Source of the DNA: Rhodoferax sp.
Lineage (GTDB): Bacteria > Pseudomonadota > Gammaproteobacteria > Burkholderiales > Burkholderiaceae_C
Reading direction: 5' to 3'
DNA length: 64,000 bases
Assembly (NCBI RefSeq): GCF_028688795.1
Contig: NZ_JAQTXM010000023.1
Span: forward strand, 1 to 64,000
In this document: positions 27,472 to 37,782 of the stretch, piece after piece
Layout: every line of letters begins with the position of its first letter
How positions within the stretch are numbered: the first letter of the stretch is position 1
Made by a program: the position numbers and the translations under genes
The notes under the pieces: model-generated
The model's input: only the letters and a program-made list of their open reading frames with translations
Databases searched by the model: none
Told to the model about the DNA's origin: nothing

Positions 27472-28740
27472 ATGAAAACCACCCTATACGCCTTGAATCC
27501 ACCCAGCTCTGCCATGGCGAGCGTGATGCGGCCTGCTCCCGGCTGGCAACAAGTTGCCACGTCTGCCCTGTTGACTGGCCTGTTTGGATTGGCATTGGTG
27601 ACCCTGGCCATACCTGCCAGCCATGCAGCAGACGCGGCGGCCGACCACGGGGCCGCGCACACCCCGGCAGTTGCTAAAACTGCCGTAAAAAAACCAGTTG
27701 AGGCCACCTCTGCCCCGGAAGGCAAAGACATCGCGGTGGACATCAAGGCCGCACTGCGCGACAAACTCATCGACAGGAAGAGCCTAACCTTGGTCATCAA
27801 GGACAAGCCTGCACCCAGGCAAGCCGCGGCAGAACACGCAGCCGCACCGGCTGCCGCGCATGAACCTGCACCAGCGCGTGCACCCTCCCGTGCGCCGGTA
27901 GCCGTTGCCCATCGCACCGCCGCAGCACATGCACCGGTCGTGGCCAACCCACGCGCCAGCCGCGACTACATCAAGGCCAAGGCAGCCGCCCTCACCGGCC
28001 ATGAAGCCCCCGCAGCGGGTGCGGACGCCCACGGTGGTGATGCCCACGGCGGTGATGTGCATTGGGCCTACGACGGTGAAAACGGCCCCCAAAATTGGGG
28101 CAAGCTCAAACCCGATTTCAATGTGTGCGCGATTGGCAAGCGCCAGTCACCCATCAACATTGAAGAGTCCGCCACCTTGCAAGGCCCGGCAGAACCCTTG
28201 CAGTTCAACTACACAGCCTCCAGCGGCTCGGTGGTCAACAATGGCCACACCATTCAGGTTGACCTGTATGGCGACAACACACTCACCGTGCGCGGCTCGG
28301 TTTACAAGCTGGTGCAGTTTCACTTTCATACCCCGTCTGAAGAGCAGGTGAATTTCCGCAACTTCGCCATGGTGGCGCATCTGGTGCATAAAAATAACGA
28401 GGGGCAATTGGCCGTGGTCGCGGTACTTTTGGACCCCGGTGTGGCCAACACCTTGATCAACAAGGTCTGGACCTACATGCCCCTGGACACGAGCGACCGC
28501 GTGCGCCTGCCAGGCGGCATCATCGACATGAACGAGCTTCTACCCAAAGACCAACGCTACTACCAGTTCATCGGCTCTCTCACCACCCCGCCCTGCACCG
28601 AAGGCGTGCTGTGGATGGTGATGAAACAGCCAACCCAACTCAGCCGCGAACAAATCCGTTTGTTCCAGCAACTGTTCCCCAGCAATAATGCGCGGCCGGT
28701 GCAGCCGGTCAACGGCCGGGCCGTGCGCAATGCCCAGTGA
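27472..28740 (+). CDS. Alpha-type carbonic anhydrase with long Ala/His/Pro-rich N-terminal region
   Basis: HWAYDGENGPQNWGKL..RQSPINIEES..LVQFHFHTPSEEQ..LTTPPCTEGVLW. Confidence 0.92.
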   Translation: MKTTLYALNPPSSAMASVMRPAPGWQQVATSALLTGLFGLALVTLAIPASHAADAAADHGAAHTPAVAKTAVKKPVEATSAPEGKDIAVDIKAALRDKLIDRKSLTLVIKDKPAPRQAAAEHAAAPAAAHEPAPARAPSRAPVAVAHRTAAAHAPVVANPRASRDYIKAKAAALTGHEAPAAGADAHGGDAHGGDVHWAYDGENGPQNWGKLKPDFNVCAIGKRQSPINIEESATLQGPAEPLQFNYTASSGSVVNNGHTIQVDLYGDNTLTVRGSVYKLVQFHFHTPSEEQVNFRNFAMVAHLVHKNNEGQLAVVAVLLDPGVANTLINKVWTYMPLDTSDRVRLPGGIIDMNELLPKDQRYYQFIGSLTTPPCTEGVLWMVMKQPTQLSREQIRLFQQLFPSNNARPVQPVNGRAVRNAQ

Positions 28741-28782
28741 TGGGGTAAACCGCAGGGCTGCACGCTTCATAAGTTGTGTGCA

Positions 28783-29652
28783 TCAGGCCCCCAACCGACT
28801 TGCCAGCCATTGGCAAAGTGAGCTCCGCGAATTCTCAAAACCATGAATGCCCCGGTAGTGATCCGCGTCGGGTAACGCGCTCAACTCGCCCTGGTTGCCT
28901 GCCTCTTGCCATGCGGCATAAAAGCTGCTGGCTTGGCGGGCAAATTCTGGCGTTTCTTCGTCGCCCCAATTCACCCAAATCGGGATGTGGCAAGCACGCA
29001 CTGAAAACAACGGCGAATTGCGACGAATCACACCCTCGTCAAGTTGGATCATGGGTTGCAAATAGCTGTAGCGCAGCGGTGAGATATCGTAAATGCCGCT
29101 TACCAGCACCGCCGCCGCCAAGGGGGCTCGCGGCAAACCGTAGTCTTCTTCCCAAGGCGTTTGCAGGCACATGGCCGTTAAATGCGCACCCGCAGAATGC
29201 CCGCCCAGCGCCACACGCGCCGGGTCGCCCCCATGCTTTGCAATGTTGCGCAAGGTCCAGGCGACAGCAGCGCGCACTTGCCGCGTGATTTCATCAAGGG
29301 TCACGCGCGGGCACAAGGCGTAATTCACCACCACCGTGGTGATGCCCAGCGGCTGCAGACCCAGTGCGATGCAACTGAAGTCTTTGCTTGACAGGGCCCG
29401 CCAATAACCACCGTGCAAATACACAAACACCGGCGCGTTGGGGGTGTCTGCCGGGAATATGTCCAGCGTTTCAGTCCGCGTTGGGCCATAGGGCACGTCC
29501 AGCAGGCAGCGCAATTGATTGCGGGCCTGCGCAGATTGCGCTGCGTAATATTTGCCGGGGGCGCTTGGGTCAACGAGCTTGATAGCCGGGTTGTACTGCG
29601 CGTCAATCTGCGCTTGGGCGTCAAATTCACGGTAAAGGTTTGCCATGGTCAC
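28783..29652 (-). CDS. Alpha/beta hydrolase (arylformamidase-like)
   Basis: VFVYLHGGYWRALSSKDFSCIA; GHSAGAHL. Confidence 0.88.
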   Translation of the reverse strand: MTMANLYREFDAQAQIDAQYNPAIKLVDPSAPGKYYAAQSAQARNQLRCLLDVPYGPTRTETLDIFPADTPNAPVFVYLHGGYWRALSSKDFSCIALGLQPLGITTVVVNYALCPRVTLDEITRQVRAAVAWTLRNIAKHGGDPARVALGGHSAGAHLTAMCLQTPWEEDYGLPRAPLAAAVLVSGIYDISPLRYSYLQPMIQLDEGVIRRNSPLFSVRACHIPIWVNWGDEETPEFARQASSFYAAWQEAGNQGELSALPDADHYRGIHGFENSRSSLCQWLASRLGA

Positions 29653-29670
29653 TTTCCAAAAGTAAAAGAC

Positions 29671-30381
29671 TTAGACCCCGATGTAGCGCTGCCAAATCGC
29701 TGGATCAGCCGCCAACTGGGTTGAATCCCCCTGCCATACCACCTGCCCACGCTCAATGATGGTGTGCTGATTTGCCAGCCTGATCAGCCGCTGCACATAC
29801 TTATCGATCACCAAAATGGTCTGCCCTCGTGCGCGTAACTTGTCCAGACAGTGCCAGATGTCTTCACGCACCAAGGGCGCCAAACCCTCGGTGGCCTCGT
29901 CCAGAATCAGCAAATGCGGGTTGGTCATCAGCGCGCGGCCAATCGCCAGCATTTGCTGCTCACCACCTGACAACTGGTTGCCCATGTGGCGCGTGCGCTC
30001 GGCCAGGCGGGGAAACAACTCAAACACACCGTCAAGGCACCACGGGTTGGCCGTGCCGCTGCGGTTGGCGGCAAATGCCACCAGGTTCTCTTTGACCGAC
30101 AGGTTGGGGAAAATCTGCCGACCCTCGGGCACCAGTGCCAGCCCCATGCGGGCAATGCGATCAGGTGAGCAATGGTCAATGCGTTCGCCCCGAAAACGCA
30201 CCGTGCCACGCAGGGCGGGTGTCAAGCCCAGTATGGCGCGCAGCGTGGTGGTCTTGCCCATGCCGTTGCGCCCAAGCAGCGTGGCAACTTCACCCGCCTT
30301 GACACAGAAGCTCAGACCAAACAGCACTTGACTGGCCCCGTACGCGACTTCCAGTTCGTCAACTTCAAGCAGCGCACTCAT
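29671..30381 (-). CDS. Branched-chain amino acid-type ABC transporter ATP-binding protein (LivF)
   Basis: LLGRNGMGKTTTLRAILGLTP; LSGGEQQMLAIGRAL. Confidence 0.92.
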   Translation of the reverse strand: MSALLEVDELEVAYGASQVLFGLSFCVKAGEVATLLGRNGMGKTTTLRAILGLTPALRGTVRFRGERIDHCSPDRIARMGLALVPEGRQIFPNLSVKENLVAFAANRSGTANPWCLDGVFELFPRLAERTRHMGNQLSGGEQQMLAIGRALMTNPHLLILDEATEGLAPLVREDIWHCLDKLRARGQTILVIDKYVQRLIRLANQHTIIERGQVVWQGDSTQLAADPAIWQRYIGV

Positions 30382-31142
30382 ACGGTGGCCGCCTCATCGT
30401 CGCCCAAATACGCCAGCCGAACTTCGGGGTGGTTCCGAATCTCGTCAGGCGTACCGCAGGCAATCACCCGGCCATACACCAGCACTGAAATGCGATCAGC
30501 CAGCCGAAACACCGCGTTCATGTCGTGCTCCACCAGCAAAATCGTAGCTTCGCCACGCAGGCTTTGCAACAGGCTGACCATGCGCTCGGACTCATCCGGC
30601 CCCATACCGGCCATGGGTTCGTCCAGCAGCAAAAGCTTGGGCCGAGTGGCCAAGGCCAAGCCCACCTCAAGCTGGCGCTGCTCGCCATGCGACAAGGCAC
30701 CCGCCAGTCGCTGCATCTTTGGCACCAACCCCACCCGCTCAACCACCTCGGTGGCATAGGCATAGCGCTCGGTATCGCGCCGCGCAGGCTTCCAAAAATT
30801 CAAGCTGTGGCCCGCGTGTGCCTGCACTGCCAAGGCGACGTTGTCGAGCACCGAAAGCCGCTCGAAAATACTGGTGATCTGGTACGAGCGGGCCAAACCA
30901 TGGCCCACGCGGGCGTGCATGGGCATGCGGGTCACGTCCATGCCGTCAAAATTGATTCGCCCGGCACTGGGAGCCAGCGCGCCAGAAATCAGATGAAGCA
31001 AAGTGGTTTTGCCCGCGCCATTGGGGCCAATCAGCGCGTGAATTTCTCCCGCCACCACATTCAGCTGCACATGGTCAGTGGCCAGCAAGCCGCCAAATCG
31101 TTTGACCAACCCGTCCACATGCAACAAAGTGCTGTGCGTCAT
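30378..31142 (-). CDS. Branched-chain amino acid-type ABC transporter ATP-binding protein (LivG)
   Basis: IGPNGAGKTTLLHLISG; LSHGEQRQLEVGLAL; start at MTHSTLLHVDGLVKRFGG. Confidence 0.92.
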   Translation of the reverse strand: MTHSTLLHVDGLVKRFGGLLATDHVQLNVVAGEIHALIGPNGAGKTTLLHLISGALAPSAGRINFDGMDVTRMPMHARVGHGLARSYQITSIFERLSVLDNVALAVQAHAGHSLNFWKPARRDTERYAYATEVVERVGLVPKMQRLAGALSHGEQRQLEVGLALATRPKLLLLDEPMAGMGPDESERMVSLLQSLRGEATILLVEHDMNAVFRLADRISVLVYGRVIACGTPDEIRNHPEVRLAYLGDDEAATV

Positions 31143-32266
31143 GGCGTTGGCCTGGTGGGTGCGTCGCCCACAGGCAAGCGGGCATCGCGTGGTTTTTTTC
31201 TGCTCAAACTCAGCAGCCCGTTGGGTGCCAGTAACACCACCCCCAGCAAGGCCGCACCCAGGCCAAACTGCCAGTGAATCGTTGACGCACTTAAAACTTC
31301 TTCCAGCACCAAAAACACCACGGCCCCGACAAAACCACCGTAAAGGTGCCCGACACCGCCCAAAATTACCATCACCATCAACATGCCGGACTCGCTCCAC
31401 TGCATCATGGACGGGCTGACAAAACCGCCCTGCTGCGCCAACAAGGCACCCGCCAGCCCAGCGCAAGCACCCGCCAACACGAAGGCCATGAGTTTGAAAC
31501 GGTACACCGCAAAGCCGATAGCCACCATGCGTGTCTCGTTCTCACGAATGGCTTGCAGCGCATGACCAAAAGGCGAATTCAGCAGCCGGTGCAAGGCCAG
31601 AAACACCAGCACCAGAAGCGCCAGCACCAGGTGGTAAAAGCTCGCGTCCTGGCTCAGATCCAGGCCAAATCCGACCTCAAAACGACCCGATAACGACAGC
31701 CCGTCGTCACCCCCGAAGGTCTTGAGTGACACCATCAGGTAGTACAACATTTGCGCAAAGGCCAGCGTGATCATGATGAAGTACACACCCTTGGTGCGCA
31801 GGCTGATGGCCCCGATGAGCAAGGCAAACAAGCCACCCGCAACAAACGCCAGCGGCAATGCCAGCCAGGCCGAGGTGAAGCCGCTTTGCATCAAAATGCC
31901 CGCGGCATAAGCCCCCACGCCAACAAACGCAGCATGCCCAAAACTGACCATGCCGCCAAAACCCAGAATCAAGTTAAGGCTGGTGGCCGCCAGCGCAAAA
32001 ATCAAGATGCGGCTGGCGACGCCGATATAAAACGTTTGCCCCACAGCCTGGGCCAGCAGCGGCAACAGCACCAGGCCAATCAGCAAAACCAAACCGGTGC
32101 GCCAGCGCAAAGGCTGGTCCAGCAGACCTGGCGGCAAGCGCATGGGCGCAACGGCTGCCACTGGCACGGGCGCAAGTGCCCGGGCTGCGTCCAGCTGCTT
32201 GCCAGGTGTGGCGTCCAACTCAGCCACGGGCCGGAAACAGCCCTTGGGGCTTGAAAAATAGCACAC
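31139..32266 (-). CDS. Branched-chain ABC transporter permease (LivM); start uncertain (alternative 32143)
   Basis: NLILGFGGMVSFGHAAFVGVGAYAAG. Confidence 0.9.
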   Translation of the reverse strand: MCYFSSPKGCFRPVAELDATPGKQLDAARALAPVPVAAVAPMRLPPGLLDQPLRWRTGLVLLIGLVLLPLLAQAVGQTFYIGVASRILIFALAATSLNLILGFGGMVSFGHAAFVGVGAYAAGILMQSGFTSAWLALPLAFVAGGLFALLIGAISLRTKGVYFIMITLAFAQMLYYLMVSLKTFGGDDGLSLSGRFEVGFGLDLSQDASFYHLVLALLVLVFLALHRLLNSPFGHALQAIRENETRMVAIGFAVYRFKLMAFVLAGACAGLAGALLAQQGGFVSPSMMQWSESGMLMVMVILGGVGHLYGGFVGAVVFLVLEEVLSASTIHWQFGLGAALLGVVLLAPNGLLSLSRKKPRDARLPVGDAPTRPTP

Positions 32267-33140
32267 CGGCCATCAGCACATAAATCAGGATCGACGCCAC
32301 CGCGGGCCCTGCGTTGGCTGCCACTTCTGGCCCAAAGCTGCGCTCAAACGCATAAGGAATCAGGGCGCGCCCGGCCGTGTCCACCACGCCCACCAGCAGC
32401 GCACCCAGCAGTGCGCCGCGCACAGAACCAATGCCGCCGATGACGATGACAACAAACGCCAAAATCAAAATGCTCTCACCCATGCCCACCTGCACCGCCA
32501 GCAGCGGCCCGAGCATGCCCCCGGCCAGCGCGCACAAACCCGCGCCAAAGGCAAACACCAGGGTGAACAAGCGCTGCACATCAACGCCCATGGCCAACGC
32601 CATCTCTCGGTTAGAAGCCCCCGCCCGCACCTGCATGCCCACACGAGTGCGCGTCACCAGCACATACAAAAGCGCTGCTGCCGCCAGCCCCACGGCGATG
32701 ATGAACAGTCGGTAGGCCGGGTAACTGAACCCCGGCAACAGTTCCACCGGGCCAGCCAGTGCAGCAGGTGGATTGAGTTCGATCGGCTGCGAGCCCCACA
32801 CCATGCGCACCGCCTCGTTGCTCATCAAAAGGATAGCAAAGGTGCCCAGCACCTGCGACAAATGGTCTCGCTGGTAAAGGCGGCGCAGCACCGACACCTC
32901 AAGCAGGGCACCGAGTGCAGCCGTGGCAGCAATGCCGCCTGCCAGCCCCAGCCAGAAGGAGCCGCTGGCCAGGCTGATGCTGGCAATCAGGTAAGCACCC
33001 ACCATGTAGATGGAGCCGTGTGCCAGGTTAATCATGTCCATGATGCCAAACACCAGCGTCAGCCCCGCGGCCAGCAAAAACAGCATCAAACCGAATTGCA
33101 GACCGTTGAGCGACTGCTCCAGAACCAAAATACCCGTCAT
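32220..33140 (-). CDS. Branched-chain ABC transporter permease (LivH)
   Basis: LAAGLTLVFGIMDMINLAHGSIYMVGAYL. Confidence 0.92.
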   Translation of the reverse strand: MTGILVLEQSLNGLQFGLMLFLLAAGLTLVFGIMDMINLAHGSIYMVGAYLIASISLASGSFWLGLAGGIAATAALGALLEVSVLRRLYQRDHLSQVLGTFAILLMSNEAVRMVWGSQPIELNPPAALAGPVELLPGFSYPAYRLFIIAVGLAAAALLYVLVTRTRVGMQVRAGASNREMALAMGVDVQRLFTLVFAFGAGLCALAGGMLGPLLAVQVGMGESILILAFVVIVIGGIGSVRGALLGALLVGVVDTAGRALIPYAFERSFGPEVAANAGPAVASILIYVLMAGVLFFKPQGLFPARG

Positions 33141-33155
33141 CAGACCTGCGTGCCT

Positions 33156-34352
33156 TTACAGGGCTGGCATCTTGCACTCACCCACATAGGCATCCGCATG
33201 GTTTTTGAACACCGTGCCCAGCGTGCGGTTGGTGATGCGGCCTTGTGCGTCTTTGGTGATCACGCGCAGGTAATAGTCCTGAATCGGGAACTGGTTGCTG
33301 TTGAACTTGAAAGCACCACGCACCGAGTTAAACTTGGCCGCTTTCAGCGCCTTATGCACCGCGTCCTTGTCGTCGAGCTTGCCTTTGACATCACGCACCG
33401 CCGCATCCATCAGCCTGGCAGCGTCATAACCTTGTGCCGCATACAAGGTGGGCAGGCGGCCATAGTCCTTTTGAAAATCGGCCACAAAGCGCTTGTTGGC
33501 GGCGTTGTCCATGTCATGCGCCCACTGTGAGCTGTTGAACATGCCCAGCATGGGCTCGCCTACGGCACGAATCACATCTTCATCGGCCGAGAAACCCGGG
33601 CCAAACAACGTCATGTCTTTGGACAAACCCGCACCCACAAACTGCTTGATGAAGTTGATGCCCAAGCCGCCTGGCAAAAAGATGTACACCGCGTCGGCAC
33701 CCGAGGCGCGCATTTTGGACAGCTCTGAGCCGTAATCCAGCTGACTCAAAGGGGTGTAGGTTTCAGAGGCAATTTGTCCTTTGAAATAACGTTTGAAGCC
33801 GGCCAGCGCATCCTTGCCTGCGGGGTAGTTGGGCGCCAGCAGCGCCACTTTCTTGAAACCCTTGTCTTGCACGGTCTTGCCGACGGCTTCATGCAGGTTG
33901 TCGTTCTGGTAAGAGGCGCTGAAAAAATACGGGTTGCACTGCGCACCAGCGTACTGCGAAGGGCCTGCGTTGGCGCTGATATAAAAGGTTTTGGCGTCGA
34001 ATATTGGCTTGCCCACAGCCAGCATCACATTGGAAAACACCACACCGGTCATGAAATCGACCTGGTCTTGCTTAACCAGGCGGTCAGCCGTTTGTCGGGC
34101 GGCATCAGGCTTGCCCTGGTCGTCGGCCACGATCACCTCCACCGGCAAGCCACCGAACTTGCCGCCCGAATGCTTCAAAGCCAGGTTAAAACCATCACGA
34201 ATGTCAACACCCAAGCCCGCGCCAGGGCCGGACAAGGTGCTGAGCATGCCAACCTTAACCTTGTCAGCGGCCAGGGCGGGCCCTGCCAATAAAGTGCATG
34301 CAGCCGCTGCGGCCAGAGTCAAACGAAGCGCATTGAGACCAGATGTTTTCAT
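33156..34352 (-). CDS. ABC transporter substrate-binding protein (LivK-like)
   Basis: KVGMLSTLSGPGAGLGVDIRDGFNLALKHSGGKFGG. Confidence 0.92.
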   Translation of the reverse strand: MKTSGLNALRLTLAAAAACTLLAGPALAADKVKVGMLSTLSGPGAGLGVDIRDGFNLALKHSGGKFGGLPVEVIVADDQGKPDAARQTADRLVKQDQVDFMTGVVFSNVMLAVGKPIFDAKTFYISANAGPSQYAGAQCNPYFFSASYQNDNLHEAVGKTVQDKGFKKVALLAPNYPAGKDALAGFKRYFKGQIASETYTPLSQLDYGSELSKMRASGADAVYIFLPGGLGINFIKQFVGAGLSKDMTLFGPGFSADEDVIRAVGEPMLGMFNSSQWAHDMDNAANKRFVADFQKDYGRLPTLYAAQGYDAARLMDAAVRDVKGKLDDKDAVHKALKAAKFNSVRGAFKFNSNQFPIQDYYLRVITKDAQGRITNRTLGTVFKNHADAYVGECKMPAL

Positions 34353-34429
34353 CAAAATGTCCTGTCGGGGGTTGAAAATAAATTGCACCAAATGGTAATT
34401 CAGGTGGGCATTGTCGCGTCACACCAGAG

Positions 34430-35002
34430 CTACTTCCCCAGCGCCCGCAAAGCCAGCTTGATGCCGTCGCTCACACCCACTTCTTTGGGCAGCGCTTTCA
34501 GGGCGGCAGCGGCTTCCTTGTCGTTGTAGCCCAGCGCCAGCAAGGCCTGCAAAATGTCAGACTGCGCATCATTGGCCACGGTGGCCACCACACCAATGTC
34601 TGGCCCGAGCTTGCCCTTGAGCTCTAGCAACAGGCGCTCGGCGGTTTTTTTGCCAATGCCGGGCACCTTGATGAGCCGGCCGCCCTCCTGCAGCGTGATT
34701 GCCTGGGACAACTCGGCCACACTCATGCCAGACAAAATTGAGAGCGCCGTACGCGGCCCCACACCAGAGATTTTGATGAGTTCGCGAAACGCCTCACGCT
34801 CCTGCGCGGTGGCAAAGCCGTACAAAATTTGCGCGTCTTCACGCACCACAAAATGCGTCAGCAGGCTCACTTTGCCACCCAGCTCGGGCAGGTTGTAAAA
34901 CGTGCTCATGGGCACAAACACCTCATAACCCACACCGTGGCAATCCACAATGACCTGCGGCGGGTTTTTGGTGTCGAGTGTGCCGGTTAATTTACCAATC
35001 AT
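34430..35002 (-). CDS. ruvA: Holliday junction branch migration protein RuvA
   Basis: [34 protein letters not shown]; HhH motifs. Confidence 0.97.
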   Translation of the reverse strand: MIGKLTGTLDTKNPPQVIVDCHGVGYEVFVPMSTFYNLPELGGKVSLLTHFVVREDAQILYGFATAQEREAFRELIKISGVGPRTALSILSGMSVAELSQAITLQEGGRLIKVPGIGKKTAERLLLELKGKLGPDIGVVATVANDAQSDILQALLALGYNDKEAAAALKALPKEVGVSDGIKLALRALGK

Positions 35003-35042
35003 TTTTTGCCTATCATGGGTAACTTAATCAGGAATTATCAAC

Positions 35043-36041
35043 GTGATCCTTCGCCACATTTTCTCCCCACCCAACAACACCCGCCTGGGCCACCTGTGCG
35101 GCCCGATGGACGCCCATTTGCGCACCATCGAGACCGCCTTGCAGGTCAAAATTGCGCATCGGCATGAGCAGTTCAAGGTGGATGGCCTCAAGGCCAACGC
35201 CAAACGCGGCATGGAAATGTTGCAGGCCTTGTACGAGATGGCGGGGCGCCCAATTGAGCCGCGTACCGTGCAGCTGATGCTCTCAGGCGATGGTGACGTG
35301 AATGGCACCGAGGGCCCGTCGCTAAAAACCAAACGCGCCGACCTGAAGCCACGCTCCATCAACCAGGCCAACTACCTGGACCACATTGCCAGCCACGACA
35401 TCACCTTTGGCATTGGCCCAGCCGGCACCGGCAAAACCTATCTGGCGGTGGCCATGGCCGTAGACGCTTTGCAGCGCAGCAGCGTGCAGCGCATTGTGCT
35501 GACCCGCCCGGCCGTAGAAGCCGGCGAGCGCCTGGGCTATTTGCCGGGTGACCTGGCGCAAAAGATAGACCCTTATTTGCGCCCCCTTTACGACGCGCTG
35601 TATGACCTGATGGGTTTTGAGCAAGTGCAAAAAGCCTTTGAGCGCCAAACCATTGAGATCGCGCCGCTGGCTTTCATGCGCGGGCGCACCCTGAACACTG
35701 CATTTGTGATTCTGGACGAAGCGCAAAACACCACGCCCGAGCAAATGAAGATGTTTTTGACGCGCATTGGTTTTGGCTCCAAGGCCGTGATTACTGGTGA
35801 CGTGAGCCAGATCGACCTGCCCGCCACCCAGCTCAGCGGCCTGATTGATGCTGAACGTGTACTCAGAGGTGTTGAAGGCATTGCCATGTGCCGCCTGACC
35901 AGCGCTGATGTGGTGCGGCACCCGCTGGTGGCGCGCATTGTGGACGCCTATGACGCACCCGGGCGCTACAACCCGCATCCAAGGGACGACGCCACAGAGC
36001 CAGTCGCCCCCCGTAGCCGCGCTCGCAAGCTTTCTCAATGA
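35043..36041 (+). CDS. PhoH family protein
   Basis: TFGIGPAGTGKTYLAVAMAV; RPAVEAGERLGYLPGDL; ILDEAQNTTPEQMKMFLTR. Confidence 0.95.
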   Translation: MILRHIFSPPNNTRLGHLCGPMDAHLRTIETALQVKIAHRHEQFKVDGLKANAKRGMEMLQALYEMAGRPIEPRTVQLMLSGDGDVNGTEGPSLKTKRADLKPRSINQANYLDHIASHDITFGIGPAGTGKTYLAVAMAVDALQRSSVQRIVLTRPAVEAGERLGYLPGDLAQKIDPYLRPLYDALYDLMGFEQVQKAFERQTIEIAPLAFMRGRTLNTAFVILDEAQNTTPEQMKMFLTRIGFGSKAVITGDVSQIDLPATQLSGLIDAERVLRGVEGIAMCRLTSADVVRHPLVARIVDAYDAPGRYNPHPRDDATEPVAPRSRARKLSQ

Positions 36042-36056
36042 TTCAATTATGCTATA

Positions 36057-36108
36057 TATTAAATAGCTTATAGCGCATATAAATAAAGGGCTAGAAGCCA
36101 TTTTCTTA
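36057..36108 (+). repeat. 29-nt-core element copy G (core 36065-36093), intergenic phoH-ybeY
   Basis: AATAGCTTATAGCGCATATAAATAAAGGGCTAGAAGCCATTTT. Confidence 0.9.
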
Positions 36109-36129
36109 TATATTTACCGACCAACGACC

Positions 36130-36573
36130 ATGAACCAACTTACCCTATCCTTGCAATTTGGCAAGATCGCTGATGCACCGCTGCACCGCGCCGCCCTGCC
36201 CCGCCACAAAGTCACCCGCTGGCTGCGCGCCGCCCTGCAAGACGACGCCGAGATCACCGTGCGCATCGTCGATACAGAAGAGGGCCAGACGCTGAACCGT
36301 GATTACCGCCAGAAAGACTACGCAACCAACGTGCTAACCTTTGACTACACCCAAGAGCCAGTGGTAACCGCCGACCTGGTGCTGTGCGCGCCCGTGGTGG
36401 CCGCCGAAGCCAAAGAGCAAAACAAAACCCTGGAAGAACATTACGCCCACCTACTGGTGCATGGCGCCTTGCACGCCCAGGGCTGGGACCACGATGAAGA
36501 CGAAGACGCACAAGTGATGGAGCTGCGCGAAAGCGAAATCATGGCCCGCCTGGGGTTTGAGAACCCCTACTGA
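36130..36573 (+). CDS. ybeY: Endoribonuclease/rRNA maturation factor YbeY
   Basis: [37 protein letters not shown]. Confidence 0.95.
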   Translation: MNQLTLSLQFGKIADAPLHRAALPRHKVTRWLRAALQDDAEITVRIVDTEEGQTLNRDYRQKDYATNVLTFDYTQEPVVTADLVLCAPVVAAEAKEQNKTLEEHYAHLLVHGALHAQGWDHDEDEDAQVMELRESEIMARLGFENPY

Positions 36574-37332
36574 TTGATCCAGCCAAGAACTACCATGTCA
36601 AAAATAGTGAGCGCCGCACCGCCCAACCCCAAGCTCAATCAAATCCTTGCGCGGCTTCCAGCTGCGGAATACGAGCGCCTGCTGCCTGACTTGGAACTGG
36701 TGCCCATGCCCCGCAAATGGACCATGTCGGAATCTGGCGACCACGTGAATTTTTTGCACTTTCCCACCTCGGGCATCGTCTCGCTGATTTACGACCTGGA
36801 AGACGGGTCTTCTAGCGAAGTGGCGCTGGTGGGTAACGAGGGCATGGTCGGCATCTCCATCTACATGGGCGGCGACAGCTTACCCAGCAGCACCGAAGTG
36901 CAAAGCGCCGGCAGCGCCTACCGGCTCAGCCGCAAGGTCATGAAGCATGAATTTTCATTGGGCGGCAAACTGCAAAGTCTGGCGCTGCTTTACAGCCAGG
37001 CACTGATCTGCCAGACCTCACAAACTGCCGTGTGCAACCAGCACCATTCCGTGGAGCAACGCTTTTGCAGGTGGCTGCTGATGAGCATCGACCGCCTGCA
37101 AAACAACAAAATGGCCATCACCCAGGAACAGATTTCGCACCTGCTGGGCATTCGCCGAGAGAGCGTCACACAAACCGCCGGCAAACTGCAAAAAGACGGC
37201 CTGATTGCCGTGGCGCGCGGCTGCATCACCGTGGTGGACCGACCGAAACTTGAGGCGCGGGTCTGCGAGTGTTATGCCGCTGTGACGAAGGAATGCGAAC
37301 GCTTGCTGCCCGCACCGAAGGCGCCTAAATAG
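36574..37332 (+). CDS. Crp/Fnr-family transcriptional regulator
   Basis: cNMP-like domain and C-terminal HTH QEQISHLLGIRRESVTQTAGKLQKDGLI. Confidence 0.9.
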   Translation: MIQPRTTMSKIVSAAPPNPKLNQILARLPAAEYERLLPDLELVPMPRKWTMSESGDHVNFLHFPTSGIVSLIYDLEDGSSSEVALVGNEGMVGISIYMGGDSLPSSTEVQSAGSAYRLSRKVMKHEFSLGGKLQSLALLYSQALICQTSQTAVCNQHHSVEQRFCRWLLMSIDRLQNNKMAITQEQISHLLGIRRESVTQTAGKLQKDGLIAVARGCITVVDRPKLEARVCECYAAVTKECERLLPAPKAPK

Positions 37333-37392
37333 GCGACAAAAAGACAACCAAACCAAAATCTCTGTCTGCGCAGGGTTGCCGTTTTTATCGAT

Positions 37393-37782
37393 TCAAGCAC
37401 CAAACAGCACCACATCGTCCATTGGGTAATGCTTGCGGTTATGGGTCCACAGTGGACATTGATGCACACGTGCCGTTGCTGCCAGCAGAAAATCTTCTAG
37501 CGATATGCCTTGGAACGTCTTACTGAAACGTTTGGCATAAAGCCCTGCTGTGCGTCCGGTCTCAGCATCCAAATCTATCTGCTGGCACAGTTTAAAAAAA
37601 GCTTCGATGGACTTGTGCTCGCGCTCAAACGCACCAGCGTAAATTTCGGCAACGACCACAGGGCTGATCAAGAACATGGTTTTTGAGGCGACCAATGTCA
37701 AAAACTGAGCAACTACATCTGGCTTCTTCTTCAAAAGATCAATGACCACATCGGTATCAAGCACCATCCTTTGCGTCGTCAT
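37393..37782 (-). CDS. PIN-domain toxin (VapC-like)
   Basis: MVLDTDVVIDLLKKKPDV..SPVVVAEIYAGAF; overlaps antitoxin by 4 nt. Confidence 0.88.
   Translation of the reverse strand: MTTQRMVLDTDVVIDLLKKKPDVVAQFLTLVASKTMFLISPVVVAEIYAGAFEREHKSIEAFFKLCQQIDLDAETGRTAGLYAKRFSKTFQGISLEDFLLAATARVHQCPLWTHNRKHYPMDDVVLFGA

Noticed and set aside
27660-27695. GGCAGTTGCTAAAACTGCC hairpin
   Set aside because: Lies inside the carbonic anhydrase low-complexity coding region; likely codon coincidence.
37322-37335. CGCCTAAATAGGCG dyad at the end of the Crp-family gene
   Set aside because: Short stem with no T-run; insufficient to call a terminator.
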